Part shown: piece after piece, positions 23,280-35,769 of the stretch
How positions within the stretch are numbered: the stretch's first letter is position 1
Layout: every line of letters starts with the position of its first letter
Source of the DNA: Haliclystus octoradiatus
Taxonomy: Eukaryota; Cnidaria; Staurozoa; Stauromedusae; Haliclystidae
Reading direction: 5' to 3'
Length of the DNA: 64,000 bases
Assembly: GCA_916610825.1 (NCBI GenBank)
Contig: OU744454.1
Location: forward strand, 7,843,422 to 7,907,421
Translations under genes and position numbers: made by a program
The notes under the pieces: model-generated
The model's input: only the letters and a program-made list of their open reading frames with translations
Databases searched by the model: none
What the model was told of the DNA's origin: nothing

Positions 23280-24889
23280 TCCTAAAAGAGGCTTGCATTT
23301 GAAACAGAGATTGACAAAGAAGTTTCTCTGGGTAACAGTATATCTACATTTCGCTTTCATAGCAATGATGAATTAATTATAACCAATTTTTACACGCTAC
23401 TATAAATGTTCTGTCTGACTTTGGAGAATTTATAGTAGAGTAAATGTTGGATACCGACTGAGGCTCATGTTCAACTCAGAATTTTGATCGTTCAATTAAT
23501 TTGACTTTATCAATTCCACAATGCAATGATGATTTAAAGAATTCAGATAGTCAAAGAAATTTCCAAATTAAAAATGGATAAGTCAACAAACAAAAAAACG
23601 ATCATATCATGAACTATACGAGGTACTGGAAAACAATTTTTATCTTCTTCTGCTGGTTGTAACGTAACGATGCAGAACACAGAGGCAATCTTAAATCATT
23701 TGTTGAAGACGAGGTGGTACTTCATGAAAAGCTTTCTGCCAAAAATTGTCGAATGGCTCATATGATCCAAAACTCCATCAGATCACCTAAACTTAATTTC
23801 CTGAAATTGCTTGCCATAAACACAACTGTTAAAAGTCCTTTCACCATTTGACAATACCTCTGCTAAGTTAAGTCGTATTTTTAAAGACCTGCTGGAAGCT
23901 AGTATTAGTGTCCATCCAACATTGTGCATCTTCATAAGCATCGCTATAAGCCAATACGGATTTGGAAAATAATGATGAATGAACTATACTCTGAAATACG
24001 GGATGACATTGAGTTCTCTAATTAGGTGTTTACAGGTTCAGTGTACTGTGGTAATTAACAAATCGGTAAAGAATAAACAAAATAAAGAGACTATATAGTT
24101 TGTGTTAAATGCTTTTAATACTAAGAAGGACTCACTAAAATAAATACAAATAGGAATTATGAGCTTGAATAGTGGACTTACATGATAATAAAGCGTTAAT
24201 AACATGATGTTAATTAGAGATAGTCTACAGTAATATATTGTAAAATAAATAATGTAACACAAGATAAATTGAGGTATGTTGGTAATAGATCGATAAATGG
24301 CTATAACGATGAGTGTCAACAAGACTAAATACGATCTGATATTGATCTCTTTATTTAGGTAATTATTGATTCAGTGTAGACGTAATGTAGATTATTTTAA
24401 CAATATAACTTCAGACTTCTATACGCTGTAATTTTGTAACATTATCTAATGTTTAGTCGGGTTGATTTATCCTGCTGAGTTAAATAAAATACCTCGACTG
24501 CCTGTTTGATAGTGTTCTTTCATGATCATAAAACATCCACATCATTCGCAAACTGAAATGACGCTAAATATTTTTATTTTATTATTTTTTTGCGATTTTG
24601 CATTTACCAAGAATTTCTTGCTTCATAGACATAATTTGTGATTTTTGTTGGAAGCTAATATATAGTAATATTACAAATATACAATCTTACAAAACACATT
24701 AACAGTTTATGGTTAAACAGTCGATACAATTAAAGACATTGTCCAAATTGCATTTATAGAACATCCGGGTTAATAGTGATGTTATGCGCATACGTAAATT
24801 ACTTGAAAAATTTAATTTAAATTAGATAACTAATTGTTAGATGTTTACCAAAATTTCTTTGTGTTGACAAAAAGTAAGTTTATCTGATT
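23280..24889. other. Non-coding stretch
   Basis: No supported gene. Plus-strand translation of about 23570-24030 is broken by stops and only vaguely resembles retroelement sequence; it was not called. The minus-strand frame at 24038-24322 is rich in Ile, Tyr and Leu, as expected from AT-rich DNA. Confidence 0.45.
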
Positions 24890-25645
24890 AGCATAAAAAT
24901 TCATAGACATGCTGCCCCAAAATGTTTCTGTGTATCCTAAATTTTATCTGTGAAACACCAAAATTCATTACGTTTCATCAATTTTTTTTTGCAAAATCTC
25001 AAAAGTTTTCTGCATGGCCAAAAATTTATCTTAGCCCAAAAAATTTGTAGCGACAAAATCTATCTGTGTAGCCGTTCTCTTAATCAATTACAATTCAGTA
25101 ACATTTGACTTCACAATCCAGGATATGATTATCTTTTTGAAGAGGACTGCAAATCTGTTTTAGTTTTTTTAATCTTTTTTTACTTCAATTTTTGTTCAAA
25201 TTTACTCTCAATATAAATTGTTATTATTAATTTAGAAATTTTACATGGGAAATTTCAACCCAATGTCACCCAAAATGTATCTGTGTAGCCCGGAAATGTA
25301 TACCTTTTCTCTTAATCAATTAAATTTAACTTGCTTTTCTATTATTTGTGACATTAGTACCTTTTTGAATATGAGTTCAATGCTTTTTAAAAATCTTCTT
25401 TTACAATTATATTCACCCTAGGTCACCAAATAATGATTCTGTGTAGCCCAAATATGTATCTGTGTAACCCAAAAATGCATCTAATTTGCCCAAAAAAGTT
25501 TCTGTGTAGCCTAAAATGTATGTTCCAGCCCCAAAAGTTTTTGGTGCAGCCAAAAGCTTTTCTGTTCGTCCCTAAATGATTTGTGCAACCCAAACATTTA
25601 TTGAGTAGTTGCAAAATTTAATGGTGTAACTTTTCTCTGAATAAA
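24890..25645. repeat. Degenerate tandem repeat with higher-order period
   Basis: A unit of about 19-21 bp, approximately TGTGTAGCCCAAAAATGTATC, recurs many times with substitutions and indels. On top of it a longer period of roughly 250-320 bp is visible, because a block near CTTTTCTCTTAATCAATTAAA recurs near 25070, 25305 and 25635. A minus-strand frame at 25423-25614 (FGLHRYIFGLHR) is a translation of the repeat and not a gene. Confidence 0.75.
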
Positions 25646-25674
25646 TTAAAGTTCAAGAAAACATTTGATGTTAC

Positions 25675-25793
25675 ATTTTCTTGTTTCCTTTTTTTGCAAT
25701 TTTTTTTCCTTTTTTTTCTTTTGTTTTTTCATTTTTTTTTTTTTTTTTTTCTTTTTTTTCCTTATTTTTTTCTTGTCTATTTTTTTTTTATAC
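25675..25793. repeat. T-rich polypyrimidine tract
   Basis: About 120 bp consisting almost entirely of T with scattered C, directly after the degenerate tandem repeat. Such tracts can be low-complexity expansions or the complement of a poly(A) tail; no retroelement body was found next to it. Confidence 0.8.
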
Positions 25794-26029
25794 AATTACA
25801 CGCGATGCAAGTTCTTATTATAATTAATTGAATCTACTTCTTCATAAGTAATTTCTACCTTTGAAAAAATATCGTAAGGAGATCAGTCACAATGATAGAG
25901 AGTTACAAAACATACTTAAGTGCAGCCCATATATCCATAGTTTAAAACGGTTTTAGATTTGGAAACCTGATCAAACATGACGGTCAATAAAATTTATAAT
26001 TAATGCTTAATGATAAGTAATTACAGATG

Positions 26030-26935
26030 TAATTAGAAGCTTAAGAAAATTCATCGAATATAGTTTTAAATTTCTATACATAGTAACAATGTTTCGAATC
26101 CATCATGCAATCGAATGGTAAAATTTTACGGTTTATTACAGGACTATTTATATGGTTTAAATTAACACAATATACAAAGGATAATAATATCATAATGCGA
26201 TATAAAAGTAGAAGCAAAATTGACAAGAAAAACTGATTTCTTGTGAGATAACGCAGATTTATTACATCTTCTTAAACATTAGGAATATGAATGAATCCAA
26301 TTGTGTTTAATGAAGGTTCCATTTTTGAAATAAATACCATCTCATTGATCAAGTTATCAATTTTTGTTTAGCAGTGAGACAAAACTTTCAAAAAATGGTA
26401 TAATAACACCGTTTTTTATATCAAAGTTACGTGCATCTTCTAAATGTTTACCAACAGCCGTAAAACGATGGTCATCAAGGCGTTTATCTAGGCGCCGGTT
26501 CTACAGATGCACATATCTTTGATAGAAGAAACGGAGACGTTTTACCCATTTTTTCAAGTTTTGTTTCGTAGTAAAGCAAAATTTGATTAATAGATAAAGA
26601 GATATTAGTTCATTCAAAACTTAAACCGTCGTTAAACAAACAAAAGGATTCCTTAAAATCCCTATAGTGTTGAAATAGATGTATTACATCTAATTACTCT
26701 CATAGGAAATCAGATATTTCTTGTCAATTTTATTTCTACTTTCATTTTGTATTATCATATTATTATCTTCTGTATATCTACTTTTAAATTATCGCATCTA
26801 AATAGTCATGTACTAAATTGTAAATTCTAGCTTGAAAATGATTGCATGAAACAATCGAAACGTTGTTACTATGAATGGAAATTGAAAAGTATATTAGTTG
26901 GATTTTCTTATCAAATCATTTCCAAAGAAGCTTTT
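26030..26935. mobile_element. 0.9 kb fold-back element
   Basis: The left arm (about 26030-26435) is the imperfect inverted complement of the right arm (about 26505-26935), leaving a loop of roughly 70 bp. Matching landmarks include CATAGTAACAATGTTTCGA on the left with its complement near 26870, and AAAATTGACAAGAAA near 26217 with its complement near 26730. No coding sequence. The structure fits a non-autonomous fold-back or long-TIR MITE; the exact termini are uncertain. Confidence 0.75.
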
Positions 26936-28219
26936 TATAAGATTATTGAAGTTTGATTGATTAGTATTGATGTGGTTGCAAAGTGTTTATGTTATCTAAA
27001 TCCTAAGGACGAACTATTTGATTGTGCAAAAGAGCATTTACTAAGTAACAATGTAATGATTGTAGATGTTATTAAATGTGTGGAAATTTCCCTCATAGCA
27101 CTCTTCCAATGTAATATTGTAGAAGTTACAGGAGAAAGGCATTGGAGAGGAAATATCATTCTTTCTGATTCCAAAGGATCGACAGCCATTTCCAATTGAT
27201 CCACAAATCTTGCAACATTCGTACGAATGTAATACTTCATATTCGAATGTAGTATGGCTATTGATCATGAACCCTTTCAGTTGAATAGTTGTAGAGCATT
27301 GTACTGGTCCGCTGGAACCTATTCGAAAAAAGGGCATATATCACTAAGCCTATTCCACGTGAATTTCTCAAATTTTTCTAGTTAACTTATGAAATTGAGT
27401 TATATATTTCTGAAATTCACTTGGAAATGTCTGGAATTGAATTGCAAAAAGTGTAGTCATCAAAATTCGTTGCTGCTTTAAGGTCTTTTTGATTTCAAAA
27501 TATATGTGGTGTTATAAGCTGTCTATAAAACTATGTATTTACTTATCAAGTCGTTCTGTCTTGTATATTTGAAATTGTAATTCTGTGTGTACTCTGCGTC
27601 ATCACCTTATTTCATTCCTGTAATTCCTGGCTTGCAATGTGGTCCTCTAGCCCCTTTACACACCAAAGTATAGCTAATTATGTTGCTGAACAGTAGTGGT
27701 TGAAGGGCCACTTAATAGTGACCACGATTGGCTCGTCGATAATTACGGAATAGACGCTGCATAACAGTCAACATATGCTAATCAGGGGTTAAATCATATA
27801 GAAACCTGGCATGTTAGAATGGAATACACTAAATTGGACTCATCGAACAGATTTCATATTTTAGTTATTATTTAATTTGAAGCTGTTATCATATGTTATT
27901 ATATTTCACTTATAACGTAAATTGTTTAGAATACTAAAACAACTATAAAATTAGGCACCTTCTTTACTTGCATTGGGGACACAACGTTTTGTAAAGTTTT
28001 AAATAAAAAATAATGAGTCATAGCATTTCAAGTAGTATATAGCATGGTATCGTCATGTCCTGATTACTTACCCTTTACATTAGTTCTTAATCTTAAGGCT
28101 GTATGTAAGTGACACTTTTTATAGTGTAAAGTGTCCATTATCTGGCGTTCAAAATGACGAATTATATAATATCTTATCAGAACTTTGAACAAAAATCAAT
28201 ATTGTTAAGACCATATTGT
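26936..28219. other. Non-coding stretch
   Basis: No gene is called. Three overlapping frames on both strands at 26957-27337 are of similar size and none shows a conserved domain. The minus-strand frame at 27041-27337 has a few cysteines (YECCKICG) but too little to name a family. Confidence 0.4.
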
Positions 28220-28368
28220 TAATTTTGGGCTTCGGGCGTCAGACTGAGTAGACGTGCATTTTATAGCTGCTGTTCTTTTTGGAGAAAGTACTCAATATTT
28301 ACAGTACTTCTGACGATGTTTATCGCAGAATCATATGTACTATACGTCTGAATATTTGACAGTATTGG

Positions 28369-29164
28369 TTGTCTAGAATGTCTCAAACTCCACAAGCCAA
28401 GGCTAAGCCAAATAATGCATCTATTGTCTCTAAGTCTACAACACCACTGACGAAGGCAGACTTACTTGAGGCATTTGGATCCGACGAATTCAAGTCCTTA
28501 TTGGAAAGTACGGTGAGGGATTTGAATAAGTCGTTATTGAAAGAATTGGATGTGCTTAAGAAAGCGTCGTATAACCAGCATGTGCGTATTACTGACTTAG
28601 AACAAAAAATGCACGACCAGCAAAATGAGATTAACCGACTGAAGGCGACTGCTGAACGTACCGAAAAATCGAGGAAACTGGTCAACTTACGACTTGACGG
28701 TGTACCAGCAGAGGAGGATTTGACTACATCTGTTATAAATATGGCAAAAAATCATCTTTCAATTGATTTGCAAAACAGTGACTTTTCTGCTAGGAGATTT
28801 TTTCCCCGAAAAGGAAATCTACCATTTTCAAATAATTCTGAACTTCAGCACGAGGCATTGCACAACACCACCACGCGTGGGAACCATGACAACACCTTAA
28901 TTGAGAAACATTTAGAACAGACGCCGAATCTTCAATTCGAAAAAGGATTTAAAAGGCACAGGCTTGTTTCTTTCAGAGGACCTTAGCGCCGAAGTAGCGA
29001 AACTTTTCTTTGAATGTCGACAGCTGCGTAAAGCCAAAAAGATAGCAGGATGCTGGACTAACGACTCGGAACTATTTATCAAAACATTGTCTGACAAAAT
29101 CGTGAAAATCTCAAATTATCACGACATTCAAGCTGTTACTCATGATTGGACCTCGACTGACTAA
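28369..29164 (+). pseudogene. LINE 1 ORF1 (frameshifted)
   Basis: The frame from 28369 gives about 200 residues: a polar N-terminus, then a coiled-coil-like segment at residues 70-110 (heptad-like leucines and charged residues around ITDLEQKMHDQQNEINRLK), then KSRKLVNLRLDGVPAEED, typical of invertebrate LINE ORF1 RNA-binding proteins. The frame ends at 28986. The conserved C-terminal word SEDLSAEVAKLFFECRQLRK and the following AGCWTNDSELFIK lie in another frame (28964-29164), so a frameshift near 28970 broke the protein. The family normally binds the element RNA as a multimer. Confidence 0.7.
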
Positions 29165-29376
29165 AGACATGGATAAGTCATTTTTATTATTTAATTCATT
29201 TTCTAACCACTTTTTCTTCTTAGTTAAGCTCATTTGCTCATTCTTTTTTACTGTCCTGCTTATAACCGTTATTCCATACATTATTCTTTTCTGTTTTCTC
29301 GAACTGCAGTTATTGCAAACCATGACGATCTTATTATTTATTATTATTTTTCACAATAACTTTTCCCCCAATTTAA

Positions 29377-30600
29377 ATGATGATTGACAAACTAGAAGAG
29401 GTTTACAATAGCTGTGATTTAATAGAACGCTTAGGAAATATAACAGCTGATAAAGTTCCTGTAAATCAAATGTCTTTCGCTACACAAAACGTTAGGAGTT
29501 TGCTTAAAAATCACGACAAATTGTGTGAATTTCTTCATGTTTCGAAGATAAAGGTTCTAGCCGTACAGGAAATTTGGCATGGTGGTGACATTTCTCTCCC
29601 TGCTTACAATTATGTTTACAAGGAACGCTCTGTGACTAGGGGTGGCGGTGTAGGTTTGATTATCCATAATTCCCTGACATACTCTGTAAATCACGATTTG
29701 TCGCAAATTAATGATGATATAGAAACTATTGTTGCAGAAAGTGGCAATTTTGTTTTTATTTCAACATATATTCCTCCTCATTCAAACTTGAGTAACGCAA
29801 TATCAATATTAAGTTCAATCTTACGTGAATACAACCAAAAAACTATATTTTTAGGACGTGACTTCAATGTTGACATGCTGACCGAATCTATCAGATCACA
29901 AGATCTTATAAATTGTTTTTTTAATTTTCGATGCATTCCAATAAATTCACTTCCCACCAGAGTTACATATAAATCATGCACTCTTCTCGACAACATTTTT
30001 ACTAACAATAAGTCAACTTTGACGACAGGTGTCATCACTACTGATATATCTGACCACTTATGTCCATTTTTACATTTCAGCTCAAAAGAGAAAAATTTAT
30101 CTCTATTGACCTCAATTTCCTATCATGATATGTCACCCAGAAATCTTGAATCATTGAGCCATACACTTTCTGCATGCAACTGGTTTCTTCCTCAAGAACC
30201 TTTTTCTGCATTCAAAACATTTCATGACCAATTCCAAAAGTGTGTAGATTTAGCCTGTCCAATCATCACCAAAAAGCTGAATCGTAACAATCATAAAATT
30301 CACCCCTGGATGACCCATGGCTTACTTATTTTGAGAAAAAATAAAGGGAAACTCTTTCATAAATGGATTACCACTAAAAACATTAACATCAAAATAAAAT
30401 CTGACATTTACTTTCTAATCTACTCCAAGCTAATAAGGAAATCCAAAATTCTCTACTGGGATCATTTTTATTTAACCTATAAACATGATATCAAGAAGCT
30501 ATGGCAAGCAACTAACAACCTTTTAGGAAGAAATAAAAGAAAAAACACATACCCAGATTTCTTTAAAGTAAACAATCGTAAGATAACAGATATGAATTAG
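29377..30600 (+). pseudogene. LINE 1 ORF2, endonuclease half
   Basis: An APE-type endonuclease: ATQNVRSLLKNHDKL near the N-terminus, VQEIW (catalytic-type Glu), GGGVGLIIH, FLGRDFNVDM (family FxGDFN, here with an inserted Arg), a TLLDNIFTN block and ISDHLCPF (family SDH). The enzyme nicks target DNA to prime reverse transcription. The frame stops at TAG 30598-30600 but continues in the same frame into the RT region, so this is a single nonsense change inside one long ORF2. The altered FLGRDFN motif may also weaken catalysis. Confidence 0.8.
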
Positions 30601-32054
30601 ATTGCTAATGCTTTCATTGAATATTTTATTAATGTCGGTCCTAACCTTGCACATCAAATCAGATCAACTGATAATTATAAATCATATTTACCAAAAAACA
30701 CACAAAATTCATTTATTTTTAGACTGGTCTCTCAAACAACCGTGGAGAAAGAAGTTAAGAAAATGAAAACTAAATCTAGTTCTTCTTTTGATAACATATC
30801 AAGCACTTGTTTAAAATCCATATATCAAGAAATTCTCTCTCCGCTAACTTATCTTGTGAATCTCTCTTTGAAAACAGGTTTTTTCCCTCAAAATTATAAA
30901 ATAGCAAAGGTTTTACCATTATTCAAAACTGGAGACATCCATTTAATCTCCAATTACAGGCCTATTTCTATTATTTCAACATTTTCCAAGCTGTTAGAGC
31001 GAGTTGTATATAATCAACTTTATTTTTATTTTGATAAACATTTTTTAACAAAATTTCAATTCGGTTTCCGAAAATTTTATCAAACAATGGATTGTATTTT
31101 AAATTTTTTGGACGATATATTTACACAGCAAAATGACAAATACCATGTTGCCATTTTTATTGACCTTAAAAAAGCCTTCGATACTGTAAATCACAGCATT
31201 CTTTTATCCAAGTTATCCCACTATGGAATCACAAACAACGAATTAGCTTGGTTTACCAATGATTTGTCAAACAGAAAACAAATTGTATGCATGAGCAACC
31301 ATCAATCTCAACCCAATACTGTAACTTGTGGCGTTCCACAAGGCAGTATACTCGGACTTTTCTGCATTTTTTAATTTTTGTAAATGATTTGCCAAGTTCT
31401 ACTGAATTTCAAGTGAGTCTTTTTGCAGATGATACTACCCTTCAATGGTCTGACAGTAATGTCACTCAGTTGCAGGAGAATGTCAATGCAGAATTAAACA
31501 CTATTTCAAAATAGTTTTACGACAACCAACTCACACTACATGAAGCAAAAACAAAATTTATTCTTTTCAATAATAAACGTATCAAGGTTAATCTGCAAAT
31601 AAATAACACACAAATTGAACGATGTGGAATTAACGAAAAAGAAAAACATGTTAAATTCTTAGGCCTATTGCTTGATGACAAATTAAACTGGAAAATCCAT
31701 GTTGATTTTGTGTGTAAGAAAATCCGATCATTATGTTATACATTGGTAAAATTAAAAAATTTCCTTTCAAATACCTACAAATCGCAAATATACTCATCAA
31801 TAGTCAAACCTCACCTTGAGTATGGCATTCCAATTTGGGGCCACTCAGTGAATTGCAATAAATTAAAAACCCTAACTAAAAGATGTGTACGAGTCCTTCT
31901 ACGTTGTAGACCTCTAACCCACACTGAACCTCTTTTAAATTCTCTACATATTCTAAAGTTTAATGATTTCTACATTTTGAAATCGTTAACTTTCCTTCGT
32001 CGAGCCATATCAGTAAAATCTGCTCTGACAACTAAATCAATGTTCAATTTTTGA
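30601..32054 (+). pseudogene. LINE 1 ORF2, reverse transcriptase half
   Basis: In frame with the endonuclease up to 31374, the region carries NYRPISIISTFSKLLERV, FIDLKKAFDTVNHSIL and VPQGSILG. A one-base frameshift near 31350 moves the sequence to another frame with FVNDLPSS and the catalytic FADDTTL box. After a TAG at 31512-31514 the same frame resumes with KFLGLLLDDKLNWKIH and a thumb-like C-terminal region to 32054. The three lesions would abolish a full product. A minus-strand frame at 29778-30038 is a shadow. Confidence 0.85.
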
Positions 32055-32599
32055 AGTAAAGAAAAACGCATCACAAATTTATTTTCGATACCATATGCAA
32101 AGACCTCCTTCCTGCAACGGCTCCCTAATCACAGACTTCCTACACTTTGGAACAGCAAAAAATGTACTCTGAACCTTTCCCCATTTACAGCAAACTTCTC
32201 CCGTTTTGTGAAGAATTCGTTATTAAATGCTTACACTAGCACCTGCACGATAAAGAACTGTTACGTTTGTCAATCAACAACTAACTATAATCGACTGTAA
32301 CTTAATGACTTACGTAATTTAGAACAAATAAACCTTCATCTAATAGCTACTGACATTTTATAACTCTTTTCCTGATTCATTATAATACATACATATTTGT
32401 CCATTTATTTACATTGTCTTTCTCTTCTTTTCTTTCTTTTTTTTTTAAACCATCTTACTATAGTAACTAAAACCTGTAAATTATCACGCGTCTCCCAATA
32501 AACAAGCATTTATGCTTAAGGGATGACCACAATCATTGTATCAAATTATAAACTTTAATCTTTACCTTGTATTTATCACTAAATTTTCAATGATTGAAA

Positions 32600-32627
32600 T
32601 ATATATCTATCTATCTATCTATATCAC
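32600..32627. repeat. ATCT microsatellite at LINE 1 3' end
   Basis: A short run of ATCT units immediately follows the 3' region of LINE 1. A similar CTAT run closes LINE 2 near 47180-47192, which supports these runs as retrotransposon tails. Confidence 0.7.
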
Positions 32628-32639
32628 TCAAAAATTCGA

Positions 32640-34256
32640 ATTAAGGGAAACTTAAAATTTTAAATTATTAAGAGTTATAAATATTAAGTTTTATATTCTA
32701 TATCAATAAAACATTTACATCATACAACACAACCTGCAAATTTAATTATTACCAGTTATTGTATTTATATATATCTTTAATGCTGCGGTAGACATTTTCT
32801 ACTCAATAAATCATCGCTTCCCTTTCAAGAAATTCTTAATAAATGAATATCATGAGTCTTACAGAAGAATGTGTGGTGTTGGTTTCTCTATCAGTCTTTT
32901 ACTTATGGAATTCTATTTTCTCATTTTGATAGTGAGCCATGAAAAACACAGGCGTCGTGGTACTTAACAAATCAAACACAATGTCACATGATTTTAAACA
33001 GCTCTATTAAGAACAAGAGATGACACAAGACTGCCTGACTAATGATCAGGCGTTTGAAAAAGAGATGTGATTGCGGATTACCACAAATGTCAGGCGGTGA
33101 GATTGTTCCTTTGTGACTAGTCTAGTGACACATATCAGTTACATATTCTGTGTTACCGAACTGCACTTCTCAAATCTTAATTAGTTGACACGTGCCCTTC
33201 GAAATAGCTTTATCCTACGCTATATAAGTTATAACTATTTTTAACTCTATCTCCAAGTTGTTATTGATTACATATAATATTTCTACAAGATATCATTTTC
33301 ATGATCTAAATGTGAATGTAAACTGACTCGATTTGCACAGGCATGCACAGACGACTTTTCCTCGAGAGAGCTGCTGCTGCAAAGTATTAATTGTACTTTT
33401 CGGATTTATTTAAGTATTATCAAATTATTAAATAGACAATTTCTTGTTATCATTTCAAAGTTTTAATTTGAAATTGATGTTTGTCTAGTAAAACTTAAAC
33501 CATGTGATCGTAGTTTATACGACTGTAGATAGATATATTATACTCAATAGTCTAACAAAATGCATTGAAAATTTTTCAGTACATTGCACTGTAAAATTCT
33601 ATAAAATATTTGAAAATAGTACAAACCTGATAGAGGGCTCGGACGTTCTTATTAAAGTTTACAGCCATACTACATTTTACAGCCATAATATATCTCGATT
33701 AATCAAGTTTATGAAATTATTCTGAAGATCAATTACAGAAATGTGTTTTAGTTTGATGTCTTGTTTAATCAATCAGCTCTGGTTATTCCAGCAAAAAAAT
33801 ATTTTAATTCTAAATCAGTCGTTAATTCCTGTGCGTATTTTTCAACTAACCCAGGGATATCTAACCACAAGCTATCAACTAACTCCCGTGAATCCTCAAG
33901 AGCTTCGAACCCATGCCATTGTACTTTTAATTCATAACGATCCCTGCCATTTTTACCTCCAACGGATACCTAACTTTTCTACCATGTAACCAATATTATA
34001 ATGAGTAAATTGTGATCGTAGGTCTTCCGCATAATTTTAGGCGGCATAAATGGCACGTCCAAGTTTCACACATCAAAATTTCAGGCACGCCCGTGTTGCG
34101 TAAGTAACAAGCTCATACATATAATTATTAACAAATCTGACTACCCTACTACCAAATACGTCCTTGCCAGCGCACTTTCAAATTATTTACAGATTTTCGT
34201 GAAATTCTGGACGCCAATACAATATCTCTATCATGGAAATTTGTGGCTGTTAAATT
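32640..34256. other. Non-coding stretch
   Basis: No gene supported. The plus-strand frames at 33504-33725 and 33741-33989 have no recognised domain. A small inverted repeat, GCCTGA with TCAGGC seven bases later, occurs near 33034-33052. Confidence 0.45.
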
Positions 34257-34374
34257 TGAGCATTTTTGTAATCATGCAGGTTCAAATCAAAGAACGGTAG
34301 TGGAAGCATACAAAAATTCGAGTCAAAACTGAGAATTCTAATATGATTTCTTAATTCCACTAGTATTATAAATG

Positions 34375-34650
34375 TAGAGTGGAATATTGACAATCGTATT
34401 CTACGTTGTTTTATGAATCACTGATGTACGTATTAAATGATCTCTAAAAGGGAGCTAAAAATAAGCAAACAGACAACCTTTACAACGGTGCCTGTTAAAA
34501 TGCTTAGAATTTTCTCAACACTAAGGTCCACAGGTTCAATCCCTAGCAGAATTTCTATTGGTTGGCGCCAGGAATGGCATTCCCGGCCAACAAACTCACA
34601 GACTTTAGATATACTTACTAACTTACGAAATATTGCTAAGGGCATGGACG
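34375..34650 (+). mobile_element. SINE-like insert, second copy
   Basis: The plus-strand copy of the insert at 4009-4256. The B-box-like word GGTTCAATCCC lies at about 34534-34544. The open frames here on both strands (34433-34645 and 34437-34658) simply traverse the repeat. Confidence 0.45.
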
Positions 34651-34860
34651 TGTTTTAGCTACCTCTGCGTTTTTTAGCATGTATGAACATTGTAGGTCAA
34701 TAATTTATTAACATTATATATTCGTATCAGTAAGTTTCTACTTAGTAATTGCGTGATAAAAGTGAGCGATAAAATAGATGTAGTTTGAGCTTTCGAAATT
34801 GCTTATGTCATCTTCAGAAATTTATTTAAAAAGAAAATGTATTAAACATAAATGAGTTTA

Positions 34861-35632
34861 AAGGGAGAATACTGACCGGGGAACATTGCGCGCTCAACCA
34901 ACTCATACGTCATCAATTTAAACAAAGCTTTGAGAAAAGCTGCCGTGCGTGTGAGTTCCGAGTGACCTTCGTTTTATTATTCTGGCCGTATGTTGATTTT
35001 ATGGTAAAGCATTTCAAATGAAAAAATTAAAATCACAATTTGGGAGCTATACTACGTACTTATTTTATCACGTTCTGGACTTTAATGTATTGTTTACTAT
35101 GTGATCAACAGCATAAAAAGTATGATGTGCAGAAGCGGTTTTAGTTCGATCAGTTCGATTGATATGTTGAACGAAAGTAACACTAAACAAGAACTTTGTT
35201 TAACATTTTTATTTTCGTTATAAAGCCAAATCCTTGTGTTTCTTGACATCTTAGGTCATCTTGCGTATCGACTATCGTTCTTTTTCATGTTTTTGATGTA
35301 ACGATCGGTCCATAAAAGCTTGCCAACTAATAACAAGGCAACTTCAGTAAATATAACCAAGGATAAATATACCAAAAGCAAACTAATGTGATAATTCAAT
35401 AAAACTATGCGAATCTGAGTTAAATGCATGGAATAAATCGTTGTTCAAAAACATTGATTCGTTGATGATTGTCACGAGTTCACGGCTTCGACAACCTGTC
35501 TCGTGGTTTTGATTATTTCGTTCAAAACAATAGAATTGAGGCGAGGCCGACTCTGTTTCAAAACGAGTACTTGAATTTGGTATGAAGAATTCAAGTTCCG
35601 CGCGCAACGTTCCCCGGTCAGTATTCTCCCTT
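34861..35632. mobile_element. Non-autonomous TIR DNA transposon, copy 2
   Basis: A 772 bp copy of the element at 362-1132, inserted in the composite-repeat body. Left flank GAGTTTA and right flank TAAAGTG rebuild the uninterrupted paralogous sequence near 3450 (GAGTTAAAAGTG) with one difference once a single TA is removed. This fixes the termini and supports a TA duplication. The minus-strand frame at 35383-35607 is not a transposase. Confidence 0.92.
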
Positions 35633-35769
35633 TAAAGTGTTAAAATTTTACAAAGTGCTAGAAACAGGATGCATTAATAACAATAGCTAATTTTACACAA
35701 AGGCAAGAACAATAGCTTTTCAATATGCTGCTTGGAAAAGCCGAGATTTGATTGAGTCAGACTGAGTGT

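Larger units (their letters stand above)
28220..32625 (+). mobile_element. Nearly full-length non-LTR retrotransposon (LINE 1)
   Basis: The order is 5' untranslated region, ORF1 (from 28369), ORF2 with endonuclease and reverse transcriptase (29377-32054), an AT-rich 3' region and a 3' tail of ATCT repeats at about 32605-32625. The RT motifs and APE-type endonuclease place it in the CR1/L2/jockey assemblage; a finer clade needs a tree. Only a few lesions separate it from an intact element: an ORF1 frameshift, two ORF2 stops and one ORF2 frameshift. It is therefore younger than the other LINEs in the window. Element limits are approximate because no target-site duplication was resolved. Confidence 0.85.

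Noticed and set aside
23470..24030. Possible retroelement coding remnant on the plus strand
   Set aside because: Several stops and no diagnostic motif such as FADD, GDFN or zinc knuckles.
25423..25614. Repetitive protein (FGLHRYIFGLHR)
   Set aside because: Direct translation of the 20 bp tandem repeat on the minus strand.
27041..27337. Possible PAN/apple-like cysteine-containing protein on the minus strand
   Set aside because: Only a few cysteines in one cluster, two other frames of similar length overlap, and no exon signals were found.
34488..34560. Functional tRNA gene
   Set aside because: Only the B-box matches well; the A-box, acceptor stem and anticodon arm cannot be folded convincingly. 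A SINE head explains it better.
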